NCBI GenBank assembly: GCA_963664365.1
Contig: OY761144.1
Span: 496,001 to 560,000, forward strand
DNA length: 64,000 nt
From: VXRN01 sp963664365
Lineage (GTDB): Bacteria > Chloroflexota > Dehalococcoidia > Lucifugimonadales > UBA1123
Direction of reading: 5' to 3'
Shown here: one piece after another, positions 43,469 to 52,589 of the stretch
How positions within the stretch are numbered: the stretch's first letter is position 1
Layout of the letters: each line of letters begins with the position of its first letter
Notes under the pieces: model-generated
Seen by the model: the letters and a program-made list of their open reading frames with translations, nothing else
The model's database searches: none
Told to the model about the DNA's origin: nothing
Position numbers and translations under genes: made by a program

Positions 43469-43488
43469 ACATATATGGACGTATATGT
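43469..43488 (+). promoter_or_regulatory. AT-rich palindrome upstream of surface protein copy 2
   Basis: ACATATA, 6-nt centre, TATATGT, about 90 nt before the start codon and just upstream of a possible -10 box (GATAAT). It is absent upstream of copy 1, so the copies are probably regulated differently. Confidence 0.45.
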
Positions 43489-43578
43489 TTTCGCATGATA
43501 TGATAATCTTGCGTAAATGCTCATTGCCGCATCCAAACCCGCCCGATTTCAATAACCGCAGACTAAGGGGGATAGTAA

Positions 43579-46500
43579 GTGAATAGCAGAACCAGGTTTA
43601 TGCCACTGATAATTCTGGGAGCGATCATGCTCTCCCTCATAGCCGTTCTCCCGGCGCTCTCCGCAACGGGCAAGATTCGGTTCTACGACAGCGCCGACCC
43701 GTCCAAAGACCAGAAGTACGCCCGCGCGGGCGGCATGGTCAACCTCGAGGTCGATGACCCCGACCTCAACGTGCCCGTCAAGTACGTCATCCTGCCCAAC
43801 GAGGTCAACATAGAGATCAACAGCGACAATGACGCTCTCGGCGGCAACACGGCTGACTACGTCAGTGTGACGGCCACGCCAGGCTCCGACACGGTGATGG
43901 TGGAAGTCAGGAATAAGCACATTGGCCCGAATCCCACCCCCAACGAACTAGTCGCCTTGAATAACTGGCTCAATGCGGTGACGATTGCAAAAGACGACAC
44001 GATCGCCGTTGGGTCCGGCACAATCCGGAAGGTTGTGAGCTATTCCACGTCAACGCCCGCGACAACGACAGGCATCACAACGGGTCAGACGGACTACATA
44101 TCCACCATTACGATCAAGCTCAACGCGGGCCTCGACGAGGGGACTTATCCCTCCGGCGCCGTAAATACCGACCCCGGCACCGCCATCCGCGGCTTGACCA
44201 GCGCCGCCCACGCCAAGATAAACGTGGACGACTGCCCAACCTGCGCGCTCGCTCCATCAATACCAGCAGACGTTAATGGCCCTCGCATCGATGTCACTTA
44301 CGCTCCGGTGGTGGACAGCGGAGTCGGGAATAGGACTCTCGACTTCCACGAGGTGCGGTTCAGCGGCAGCACAGACGGCAAAGTGACCCGTTTCGACGCC
44401 GAGCTTATTGTCGCCGCCGCCGGCTCTACCTCCACAAACACGGTCATCACAGTTGACAACAACGAAGAGAGGGTGACTGCGAATTCCGACCCTGGCGATA
44501 CTGCTTACCTGGTGTACTGGGGTTCTGCGATAGACCACTCCAAGGACGTGGACGTGCGCTCGTCGGCGGATACCGACGGCGTCAGCGTGGTCCTGACGGA
44601 GACGGGCAAGGGCACGGGCGTGTTCAGAGGGGTCGTCAAGCTGGTTGACGATAAGGACACCAGCGCGGACGGCATGACCACCTATCAGGGCGATATGAAT
44701 CCTCCGTTGCTGAAGGTGAACCCCTCCGGCACGGTTACTCTGCGCTACAAGGACGGAGACGGACGCATAACCAAGACGATAGACGTAGAGTCCACGCCTC
44801 CGGTGCTGTCGAACTTCAGCCCGGCGCACAAGTCGGCGAGCGAGGACGAGCGTCCCGAGGTGACGGCAGACGTAACGGACAGTGACTCCGGCATCAAGGA
44901 CACTCAGATATTCGTGGTGTTCGCGCTGCTGGACGATGACAACAAGGTCGCGACTGAAACGAGCGGAGACGCCTCTGCGACGGCCATATCGGTGAGCGCC
45001 GAAGACGCGGGCAGGGTGAGGAACATCACCAGCGGTTTCCGCATCGAACAGCGAATGCCTGACGAATTGGAGACCGGCCAGACCGAGTCCACGATAGCTT
45101 GGTGGGTGGTTGCGATTGACGAAGCGGGCAACAAGGCGGTGTCGGACCAGAACACGGACAGCGACAACGTGTGCGACCCGGACGCTTTCCCTGTCTCCGG
45201 CGCGTCCGTGGATGCGAATGCCCTTCGGGAGTTGGGCGACGTGACGGACGACAACTTCACCTCGCTGTGCCAGCCGTTCATCGTGATGCACGATGAGAAG
45301 GACCCGGTGTTGGAGAAGGCGGTAGTAGGCGCGTTCTGGGACACCGACAGTACTAAAGATGACAAGACCAGCGACCTGAGCGCCGATTCTGCGGCATCGT
45401 CCCAGACGACGAGCGTAATGCTTGTGTTCGACGAGGCAGTTGACAGTTCTACGGTTAGCGCGGACGACTTCAAGGTAGGCGGCAGCGCGCCGCTCGCCGC
45501 CAACCACTACGCCGCGGCGCCCTCCCGAGTCTTCCTGGACGTGCCGGCGCAGGATCCGGACGCCAGGCCGGACGTCGAGTTGGTGGGCCTGGTTGCTGAC
45601 ATAGCCGGAAACACCGCGGCGGCGAAGAAGTTGACCGCCACCGACAACAACTCCATAGACGGCATCGGTCCGACGCTCGAGGTGACCCTTGCGGGTTCGA
45701 CGACGGGCGCGCGTCCGGTGACGAAGAAAGAGATCACGATAACTGTCACGACGAACGAGAACACGGCGAACCCGACAGTGACGATAAAGCGCGTGGGTTC
45801 GACGGACAAGGACGGCAAGGGCAACGTGGTGGACCCTGCGGCGAGCGTGACTCCGAAGGTGAAGAGTCCTCGGACCTACGAGGCTACCTGGAGTACGGGA
45901 ACGGCGGGGTTGTACAACGTGTACGTGACGGCGGCTGACAGTTCGGGCAACGTGGGCAAGCTGGGCAAGGACGGCGCTTCGTCGATAGACCTGTCGTCGG
46001 ACACGAGCGCTCTGCTGTACGAGGTTGACAACTCCGGTCCGACGTTCACTCTGGACCCGCCGAGCACTGACGACCCGAACGCCTTCGTGAGGGTTGACTT
46101 CAGCGGCGAGGGCAAGGAGAACACGGTCTATGCGATGGGACCCGGCGGAGAAGGCTACATAACGGCCGATCCGGACGATGCGGCGACCGCGACGACCACC
46201 GACAAGACCAAGGCCAAGATGGACGACCTGGACAGCTACGGCATGGTGACGCTGGTATCGGCGACTCTCGCCGGATCGGACATCGCTGCGACGCTAGAGC
46301 GTCTGGGCGACGATTCGTTCCTGCTGGTGGCTCCGAACCTGGCAATCGGCAAGCACAAGATCGAGATCGAGGCTGAGGACTCGGCTGGCAACAGCAACAA
46401 GTCGAGCGTTGACCTTGAGGTGACGGAGCGCAAGCCGTTCTCGCTGACCATCAGGGCGGGCGTGAGCCTGATCTCGTTCCCAGGCGATCCGATGGACCCG

Positions 46501-46986
46501 GACATCAACGCGGTGTTCCCGTCCGACCACCCGGTGCAAGAGGTGATCACGTATGACCCGACTCAGCCGGGCAAGTGGTTCGCGTCCAAGCGCGACGAGA
46601 CCACCGGCCTTCTGGACGGCAACCTGACGATGATTTCGGGCGGCCAGGCATACCTGGTTAGGTCGAACTCGACGAAGGCTGTGAACGTGATAATAGACAG
46701 GCCGTCGTCTCACGACCTGATAACGCCTCCACAGATAGACCTGGTGGCAGGCTGGAACCTGGTTCCGGTGACGGACATCACGTTCAAGCTGAAGGCGGGC
46801 GACACGATCAGTTACATGAACTACTTCGGAGACAACAAGTCGATAACGCGGGTGTACGGCGTGGACACGGTGCAGAACCGGTTGATCCTGGTCCAGCCCA
46901 CCGGGAACCTCGTAGTCGGCAGCGGCTACTGGGTCTTCGCGAGCGACGCGACCAGCATAGCGCCGGGCGTGACTCCCGCCGACTAG
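43579..46986 (+). CDS. Large secreted surface protein, copy 2
   Basis: 1135 residues, GTG start behind GGGGGATA. Same plan as copy 1: signal segment, TGKIRFYDSADPSKDQK, Ig-like beta domains, two C-terminal GW/YW modules ending GSGYWVFASDATSIAPG. From DDCPTCA onward the two proteins are nearly identical, but residues ~60-215 (nt ~43760-44220) differ strongly, including NEVNIEINSDNDALGGNTAD not seen in copy 1. The DNA at 45392-45876 is almost base-identical to 41653-42137, pointing to recent gene conversion. Probably an alternative surface-layer protein. Terminator at 47050-47080. Confidence 0.82.
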   Translation: MNSRTRFMPLIILGAIMLSLIAVLPALSATGKIRFYDSADPSKDQKYARAGGMVNLEVDDPDLNVPVKYVILPNEVNIEINSDNDALGGNTADYVSVTATPGSDTVMVEVRNKHIGPNPTPNELVALNNWLNAVTIAKDDTIAVGSGTIRKVVSYSTSTPATTTGITTGQTDYISTITIKLNAGLDEGTYPSGAVNTDPGTAIRGLTSAAHAKINVDDCPTCALAPSIPADVNGPRIDVTYAPVVDSGVGNRTLDFHEVRFSGSTDGKVTRFDAELIVAAAGSTSTNTVITVDNNEERVTANSDPGDTAYLVYWGSAIDHSKDVDVRSSADTDGVSVVLTETGKGTGVFRGVVKLVDDKDTSADGMTTYQGDMNPPLLKVNPSGTVTLRYKDGDGRITKTIDVESTPPVLSNFSPAHKSASEDERPEVTADVTDSDSGIKDTQIFVVFALLDDDNKVATETSGDASATAISVSAEDAGRVRNITSGFRIEQRMPDELETGQTESTIAWWVVAIDEAGNKAVSDQNTDSDNVCDPDAFPVSGASVDANALRELGDVTDDNFTSLCQPFIVMHDEKDPVLEKAVVGAFWDTDSTKDDKTSDLSADSAASSQTTSVMLVFDEAVDSSTVSADDFKVGGSAPLAANHYAAAPSRVFLDVPAQDPDARPDVELVGLVADIAGNTAAAKKLTATDNNSIDGIGPTLEVTLAGSTTGARPVTKKEITITVTTNENTANPTVTIKRVGSTDKDGKGNVVDPAASVTPKVKSPRTYEATWSTGTAGLYNVYVTAADSSGNVGKLGKDGASSIDLSSDTSALLYEVDNSGPTFTLDPPSTDDPNAFVRVDFSGEGKENTVYAMGPGGEGYITADPDDAATATTTDKTKAKMDDLDSYGMVTLVSATLAGSDIAATLERLGDDSFLLVAPNLAIGKHKIEIEAEDSAGNSNKSSVDLEVTERKPFSLTIRAGVSLISFPGDPMDPDINAVFPSDHPVQEVITYDPTQPGKWFASKRDETTGLLDGNLTMISGGQAYLVRSNSTKAVNVIIDRPSSHDLITPPQIDLVAGWNLVPVTDITFKLKAGDTISYMNYFGDNKSITRVYGVDTVQNRLILVQPTGNLVVGSGYWVFASDATSIAPGVTPAD

Positions 46987-47049
46987 AACGGCAGACTTCC
47001 AGTGACTTCTCCGTAGCTGGACGGCGAACACACAGCTTCCAGCTTAGCA

Positions 47050-47080
47050 GGCCTCCCCCATAATACCCCCGGGGGAGGCC
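47050..47080 (+). terminator. Rho-independent-type terminator after surface protein copy 2
   Basis: GGCCTCCCCC and GGGGGAGGCC stem around ATAATACC, followed by ATTTTCG. Equivalent to the hairpin after copy 1. Confidence 0.75.
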
Positions 47081-47135
47081 ATTTTCGCCCGCAATCCACC
47101 AACCCTTAGAGGCAATTCCGAACCGCCCCTACACG

Positions 47136-48275
47136 TTATATCCCGCGCTGACCATGCCTGAACGGAATATGCGGATGCGCCGCCGCCACCTCCTCGTTGA
47201 ACGTAAGCCCAAGTCCCGGCCCCTCCGGCAGGTCCACGTATCCGTCCTTCTGCCTCGGTAGGCCGTCGTACACCTCGAAGTAGTGCGGCTCGTAGAACTC
47301 GGCGTGGTACTCCTGTATAAGGAAGTTGGGCAGCGACGCCCCCAGGTGGAAGCTGGCCGCCGTTCCAACGGCGAAATTGGTGTTGTGCGGCGCCATGAGG
47401 ACGTGCTGAGACTCCGCCATGGCCGCGATCTTCTTGAGCTCGGTAATCCCGCCCGCGTTGCAGATATCGGGCTGAAGGATGTCCGCCGCCTCAGCCTTGA
47501 TTAGCTCGTAGAAAGGGAACTTGAGATACAGGCGCTCCCCGGTCGCTATCGGTATGTTAATGCGATTCCTAGCCTGCGCCATCTCCGAGACGTTCTCGTA
47601 AGACACCGGCTCCTCGAACCAGAAGGGCCGGTATTTCTCCATCCGCCGGCCGAGATGAACGGCGGTAGATACATTGAACTTCGCATGGACCTCGACCAGG
47701 ATGTCCACGTTCGGACCGACCGCCTCTCGCACCGCGGCCACCCGGTCTTCCGATAGCTGCGCCTGCTCCGGCGTCATCGTGTAGTAGATGTGCTCGCCGA
47801 AGGGGTCGAACTTCATGGCCGTGTATCCCATTTCGACCACGCGACGCGCTTCCTCCGCGATCTGTTCCGGAGTCCCCCGGTTGCTGTACCAGCCGTTAGC
47901 ATAGACGCGGAGGCGGTCTCGAAAAGGACCGCCCAGAAGCTCGTACACCGGCGCTCCCAGCGCCTTTCCCTTCAGGTCCCAAAGCGCCAGGTCTATTCCA
48001 GACAGCATCGTCGTGAACATGCGCCCGCCGCGTCCGACGTTGTCATGGTACGCTCGAATCCAGTGAAGCTCATGGCGCATCGGGTCCTTGCCCACGAGAT
48101 ACGCCTCCACCCACTCCTCAACGAGCTGCGAGACCAGCGGATCAAAACCCAGCATGGTCGCCTCGCCCAGCCCCTCGAGGCCCTCGTCCGTGGTCAGCCG
48201 CAGCAGCAGCCAGTTCCTCTTATACTGCATGTGCTGCGACGAGACGATGTGTGTCTTGACTCCGGTGACCTTCAT
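47136..48275 (-). CDS. Enolase-superfamily dehydratase/racemase (mandelate racemase family)
   Basis: 379-aa MR/MLE enzyme, removing an alpha proton from a carboxylate via Mg-bound enolate. Start at 48275 follows GGAGAG; an upstream ATG at 48311 lacks one. Metal ligands: Glu195 in DILVEVHAKF (with His197), Glu221 in FWFEEPV, Glu247 in IATGERL. His297 in MAPHNTN is the likely base. The pattern is nearest to sugar-acid (galactonate/gluconate-type) dehydratases. It lies 264 nt after the last gene of system D, across a palindromic repeat, and may belong to that operon, which would suggest sugar-acid uptake and use. Confidence 0.87.
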   Translation of the reverse strand: MKVTGVKTHIVSSQHMQYKRNWLLLRLTTDEGLEGLGEATMLGFDPLVSQLVEEWVEAYLVGKDPMRHELHWIRAYHDNVGRGGRMFTTMLSGIDLALWDLKGKALGAPVYELLGGPFRDRLRVYANGWYSNRGTPEQIAEEARRVVEMGYTAMKFDPFGEHIYYTMTPEQAQLSEDRVAAVREAVGPNVDILVEVHAKFNVSTAVHLGRRMEKYRPFWFEEPVSYENVSEMAQARNRINIPIATGERLYLKFPFYELIKAEAADILQPDICNAGGITELKKIAAMAESQHVLMAPHNTNFAVGTAASFHLGASLPNFLIQEYHAEFYEPHYFEVYDGLPRQKDGYVDLPEGPGLGLTFNEEVAAAHPHIPFRHGQRGI

Positions 48276-48392
48276 GCTTGCTCTCCACTGCCTGTGATAC
48301 GACGCGGTCATTGTAACGTAAACGGAATAGCGCGGCGCGCCACTCCGCCAACACTCAATTCAGACAGCCGCATCACTCCGACCGCCCCGGCG

Positions 48393-48493
48393 CTGTCATT
48401 CCGAGCGCAGCGGAGCGGAGTCGAGGAATCCAAAATCCTTGCACTGAGGCAACCATTTTAGATTCTTCGTCGCTGCGCTCCTCAGAATGACAG
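48393..48493. repeat. Repeat R2: ~101-bp imperfect palindrome
   Basis: Ends are CTGTCATTC (48393-48401) and GAATGACAG (48485-48493); inside, GAGCGCAGCG pairs with CGCTGCGCTC and GAATCCAAAAT roughly with TTTTAGATTC. No coding capacity. This is the shape of a non-autonomous palindromic mobile repeat (MITE-like). A half copy lies at 3184-3215. Confidence 0.7.
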
Positions 48494-48539
48494 TGGGCTA
48501 GGGGCTGCGCTCGGACTACGCGCCTGGCCCCTAGCCGCC

Positions 48540-49448
48540 TTAGCTCGCCTCCGAGCCTCTCAGCCTGGGATCGAGCAGGTCCCGCATCGCGTCCCCGAAC
48601 ATGTTGACACCGAGGATTACCACAGCCAGGCAGAGACCCGGATATAAGGCCAGTTCCGGCTTCACCTCCATGTGGCGCCGCCCTTCCCAGCTAAGCATGC
48701 CCCCCCAGCTCGGGATCTCGGGAGGCAGCCCGAATCCCAGAAAGCTCAGCGCGGCTTCATCCAGGATTATGCCTCCGATGGTAATGCTGAATATGATGAT
48801 CAGTTGAGGCATGATATTGGGCATGATGTGGCGCATGATCGTTTTGTAGGTGGGGCTGCCGATTGCCTCCGCCGCCAGGAAGTAGTCGTTCTCCTTGATG
48901 CCGATAACGGCGCTTCTTACTATTCTCGAGCTGTAGATCCCGGTCAGTATTCCCAGGACAAGCACTATCTGCAAGATGCCCGGCCCGACGATGGACAGCA
49001 CCGTCAACAGGATGAGCAGCCCAGGGAAGGCTAGAAAGGCATCGACGAACCTCTGCACGGTGATGTCGTACTTGCCACCGAAGAACGCCGAGGGGACGCC
49101 TATTATCGATGCGACCACCACGGTGATGGAAGTTCCCGCCAGGCCGACGACCATCGAGATGCGCGCGCCGTAGATGAGTCGGGTGAGGATATCTCTTCCC
49201 ACCTGGTCGCCGCCCAGCAGGTGCTCCGCCGACGGCGCCGCGAACCTGTCCATTATGCGCATCTCGTCCATCCCGTACGGAGCTACGAAATCGGCGAAAA
49301 CGGCGAGGAGTACGATCGTGAAGAATATGACGCCACCCACAACGCCCAACCGCTTATCTCGCGCCAGCCTGACGAAGAAGTCGCCGGACGCGCTGCGCCT
49401 CTTCCTTGCGACCTCCTGCGGGAGCGCTTCTCTAAGCTGGCTCATCAT
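48540..49448 (-). CDS. Dipeptide-type ABC transporter permease, DppC-like (system D)
   Basis: 302-aa OppC/DppC-family permease. LLGGDQVGRDILTRLIYGARISM follows the first helix; the docking loop is AAEAIGSPTYKTIMRHIMPN; EEIPSWGG-type loop and C-terminal LLDPRLRGSEAS complete it. Strongly similar in sequence to the system A DppC-like protein. It lies 10 nt after the DppB-like stop and is the last transporter gene of system D. Confidence 0.93.
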   Translation of the reverse strand: MMSQLREALPQEVARKRRSASGDFFVRLARDKRLGVVGGVIFFTIVLLAVFADFVAPYGMDEMRIMDRFAAPSAEHLLGGDQVGRDILTRLIYGARISMVVGLAGTSITVVVASIIGVPSAFFGGKYDITVQRFVDAFLAFPGLLILLTVLSIVGPGILQIVLVLGILTGIYSSRIVRSAVIGIKENDYFLAAEAIGSPTYKTIMRHIMPNIMPQLIIIFSITIGGIILDEAALSFLGFGLPPEIPSWGGMLSWEGRRHMEVKPELALYPGLCLAVVILGVNMFGDAMRDLLDPRLRGSEAS

Positions 49449-49458
49449 TCACCCTTTA

Positions 49459-50469
49459 CTACCTGTATCGGACCCTGGGGTCCAGATAGGCATAGGAGAT
49501 GTCGACCAACAGGTTGGCCACTATTACCGCGGTGGCGAAGACGAGGTTCACGCCGGAGACGACGGTATAGTCTCTTTGCAGCAGCGAGTTTGTCATCAGG
49601 CGCCCCATCCCGGGCAAGGCAAATATATTCTCCATGATTACCGCGCCGCCGATCATTATGGGCAAGGTCGCTCCCACTATGGTCACCACGGGAATCAGGG
49701 CGTTCTTCAGGGCGTGCCTCGTGACTACCACCCTCTCCTTGAGACCCTTTGACCAGGCGGTCCTGATGTAGTCCTGCCTCAGAACTTCCAGCATCATGGT
49801 GCGGGTCATCCGCATTATCATCGCCGACAGTGAAGTCCCCAGGATGGCCGCCGGGATAAGGAACTGCATCAAGTTTCCCATCGGGTCTTCTCTGAATGAG
49901 ATGAGCGCCACCGGCGGGGACCACCCCAAGTAGAGCGCCGGGTATAGCATCACCATCATGGCCAGCCAGAAGTTAGGAGTTGACAGGCCGATTATTGCGA
50001 TGATGCGTCCTACGTAGTCGCCAACCGTATCCTGGCGAATTGCCGAGTATATGCCGACGGGCAGCGCAATGAGGCACGCGATTGCGATAGCCATGAGGCC
50101 AAGCTCGAAGGTTACCGCCATTCTCCCCCGAATCATGTCGGTTACGGGCGCGCCCAGCTTCAGGGAAGCGCCAAGGCTGCCCTGGAAGATGCCGCTGAAG
50201 CTCTCCTCGCCGGTAACCGGATCAGGCCGGGGCAGCACACCCATCCAGCGGCCGTACTGGACATATATCGGTACGTCTATGCCCCACAGACGTTCCAGCG
50301 CTTCGCGGTCGAGGGTCCCCAGGTAAGTGCCCGACGATCGCTGCAACTCCGCGATGAGACTGTCAACTATGTCTCCCGGTATGAGGCGAATGCTCAGGAA
50401 TACCAGGGTGGATACCATGAAGAGAGTGACCACCACCAGGAGCAGTCTTCTGATCAAGTATTGACGCAT
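49459..50469 (-). CDS. Dipeptide-type ABC transporter permease, DppB-like (system D)
   Basis: 336-aa OppB/DppB-family permease, MRQYLIRRLLLVVVTLFMVS start. It has the same extended extracytoplasmic segment (YGRWMGVLPRPDPVTGEE) as system A, then the loop RTAWSKGLKERVVVTRHALK, and ends YAYLDPRVRYR. It lies 38 nt after the lipoprotein gene, which unlike in system A directly abuts it. Confidence 0.93.
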   Translation of the reverse strand: MRQYLIRRLLLVVVTLFMVSTLVFLSIRLIPGDIVDSLIAELQRSSGTYLGTLDREALERLWGIDVPIYVQYGRWMGVLPRPDPVTGEESFSGIFQGSLGASLKLGAPVTDMIRGRMAVTFELGLMAIAIACLIALPVGIYSAIRQDTVGDYVGRIIAIIGLSTPNFWLAMMVMLYPALYLGWSPPVALISFREDPMGNLMQFLIPAAILGTSLSAMIMRMTRTMMLEVLRQDYIRTAWSKGLKERVVVTRHALKNALIPVVTIVGATLPIMIGGAVIMENIFALPGMGRLMTNSLLQRDYTVVSGVNLVFATAVIVANLLVDISYAYLDPRVRYR

Positions 50470-50507
50470 ACGAAGCCCTGGCAGTAGTCGAAGTCAACGC
50501 CGCGCCG

Positions 50508-52556
50508 CTAGTGTCCCATGTCTCTCTTCAGCTCCTGGTCGATCCACCACCACTCCACTATGCCGCTGGAAAGTAGCCACTCGGCGCCGTTGAAGGACTG
50601 TTCGCCATTGTGACCCTTGACCCACGGCTGGGAAATGAAGACGTAAGGCGGTATGGGATACGCCAGCGTCCACACCTCTTGGATGTAGTACATGTTCATG
50701 TCTCTGAGCAGCCCGATATACTCATCTCTGTCGGTAGACGCCCGGGCCTTTTCGAACATTGCGTCATAGGTGGGGTCGGTAGCGCCCACGTAGTCGGTGG
50801 AGGCCATACGCCCAAATGTGAACATGGGATTCCACATGTAGCCCCGGGCGTAGGCGCTGACTATATCCCCGGCCGTTCCGTCCACGTAGCTGTTCCACCC
50901 TGCGGTGTCATCGGTCTGCACGTGAATAGTGACATCGACGCCAATGGCATCGAAGTAGCTTGTCACCAACTGGTTCAGATCTACGTCTTCGCCCCATGGG
51001 ACGATGTTGGTCCATTCGGCGCTGAATCTAATGCCGTCGCCGCCGCGGGTGTATCCGGCCTCGTCGAGGAGCCTCTCCGCCTCGGCCGGGTCGTACTCGT
51101 ACTGCCGCTTGACCTCTTCAGGCCACTCGGCATACGGATGGCCGACCTCTACGTTGACGGGGTTGATATTCCCCATGGGCGTCGGGTCGGCGACGCCGTC
51201 ATAGTAGGCCCAGTTGATCTCCTGAAGGTTTATCGCCTTCTGCATGGCGATGCGCACGTTCTTGTCATCGAAGGGCGGGCTCTCCCGCCGGAAGGCCGGG
51301 GTTGTCAACTGGTCGCCGGGTCCAAATAGCACTCTCAGATCCGGGTTGGACTTCTGGAGGCTGAGCGACATCGGAAGCGTCAGCAAGAGCGTGTCCGGCA
51401 CGGCTACCTTGCCCGTGCGTAGCGCCGCTATCTGCGTTGCCACGTCCGGCATCGTCAGAATCTGGACCTCTTCGATGTAGGGCAGTTGGTTGTTCAAGTC
51501 AGGGAATTGATGATCGGTCTTCCAGTAGTTGGGATTCCTGGTGAGGGTCAGAGCGGAGTTGGGCACATTGTCGGTGATCTGATAGGGACCGCTGCCGACG
51601 ACATTCTGCCAGTCACTCATGTCACCATGCGTATCATAGACTTCCTTTGGCAGCACCAGGTATCCCGAGTCGTTGGCCATGACGCCCGAGATGATCTCAA
51701 TCGACTCCAGGTTGGGACTGTCCATCTGGAACACAACCGTGTTTTCATCGGTAGCCGTTACGGACTCCAATGGCGCAGCCGTGAACCTCCAGTAGGTTGG
51801 GTTCTTTCCCTGTCCTTCGAAATCGCCCAACCCGTAGTGCCTCTGCCATGTCCATACAACGTCATTGGCGTCCAGCCTCCGGCCGTTCATCGGCGCCTTG
51901 TCGTGCCAGTGGATGCTGTCGCGGATGTTGAAGGTATATGTCAAGAGGTCCGCTGAGACCTCCCAGCTCTCCGCTATCTCTCCCGCCATCATGTCCGCTG
52001 TCATGAATGGACCTTGAAGGGAATGCTGGTCGCGGGGCAGCGTGTAGTCTATCTGCGTCAGCTCTTCGAATACGAGAAATCCCCACTCCCGCACGCGGGA
52101 TGTGCCGGGGTTGAAGTTCTCGTAGCCCCAGGACAGCGGCACGACAAGCGATCCGCCGTACTGCGGCCTCTCCGCCAGCACACCATTTACGTTGCGGACA
52201 TACCTCTCGCCCTCGACCTCTTTCAACACCTCTTTCTCAACCACCACCGTTTGGCCGGGGACCTCGACCGTCCTCACGACCTCCTTTTCCACCACCACAG
52301 TCTCACCAGGTACTTCCACCTCCTTGACCACCTCTTTGACGACGGTCTCGCCGGGTACTTCGACGGTCTTGACGACCTCCTTCTCCACCACCACGGTCTC
52401 GCCGGGGACCTGTACCTCCTTGATTACCTCCTTCTCCACCACCACGGTCTCGCCCGGCACCTCGACTGTTTCCGTACCGCAGGCCGCGGCGACCGCCAGC
52501 AGCAAAGCCGCGGACACGGCGACCGCCAGCCAGCTAATTGAAAAAGACTTACTCAT
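50508..52556 (-). CDS. ABC transporter substrate-binding lipoprotein with VPGET array (system D)
   Basis: 682-aa SBP_bac_5-class lipoprotein. Signal peptide ends LLAVAAAC with Cys26. Residues ~31-113 hold five copies of the VPGET-type repeat (four VPGET, one VPGQT). The binding domain has YTFNIRDSIHWHDKAPMNGR, identical in kind to the system A protein, and NPNYWKTD. It sits in the middle of the system D operon behind the two ATPase genes, 33 nt after dppF. Confidence 0.92.
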   Translation of the reverse strand: MSKSFSISWLAVAVSAALLLAVAAACGTETVEVPGETVVVEKEVIKEVQVPGETVVVEKEVVKTVEVPGETVVKEVVKEVEVPGETVVVEKEVVRTVEVPGQTVVVEKEVLKEVEGERYVRNVNGVLAERPQYGGSLVVPLSWGYENFNPGTSRVREWGFLVFEELTQIDYTLPRDQHSLQGPFMTADMMAGEIAESWEVSADLLTYTFNIRDSIHWHDKAPMNGRRLDANDVVWTWQRHYGLGDFEGQGKNPTYWRFTAAPLESVTATDENTVVFQMDSPNLESIEIISGVMANDSGYLVLPKEVYDTHGDMSDWQNVVGSGPYQITDNVPNSALTLTRNPNYWKTDHQFPDLNNQLPYIEEVQILTMPDVATQIAALRTGKVAVPDTLLLTLPMSLSLQKSNPDLRVLFGPGDQLTTPAFRRESPPFDDKNVRIAMQKAINLQEINWAYYDGVADPTPMGNINPVNVEVGHPYAEWPEEVKRQYEYDPAEAERLLDEAGYTRGGDGIRFSAEWTNIVPWGEDVDLNQLVTSYFDAIGVDVTIHVQTDDTAGWNSYVDGTAGDIVSAYARGYMWNPMFTFGRMASTDYVGATDPTYDAMFEKARASTDRDEYIGLLRDMNMYYIQEVWTLAYPIPPYVFISQPWVKGHNGEQSFNGAEWLLSSGIVEWWWIDQELKRDMGH

Positions 52557-52589
52557 AGCGCGATCTCCTTTGAATGCAAAGCCGGCCCG

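Larger units (their letters stand above)
43245..43578. other. 334-nt spacer between the two surface protein genes
   Basis: Holds the terminator of copy 1, a GCGGGCG/CGCCCGC hairpin (43385-43401), a 20-bp palindrome (43469-43488) and GATAAT (43502-43507), then the copy 2 ribosome-binding site. No gene seen. Confidence 0.7.

Noticed and set aside
44257..45507. 416-codon open frame antisense to surface protein copy 2, with a similar one antisense to copy 1 (40821-41768)
   Set aside because: The two antisense frames resemble each other only because the sense genes do; His/Arg-rich text and no start signals.
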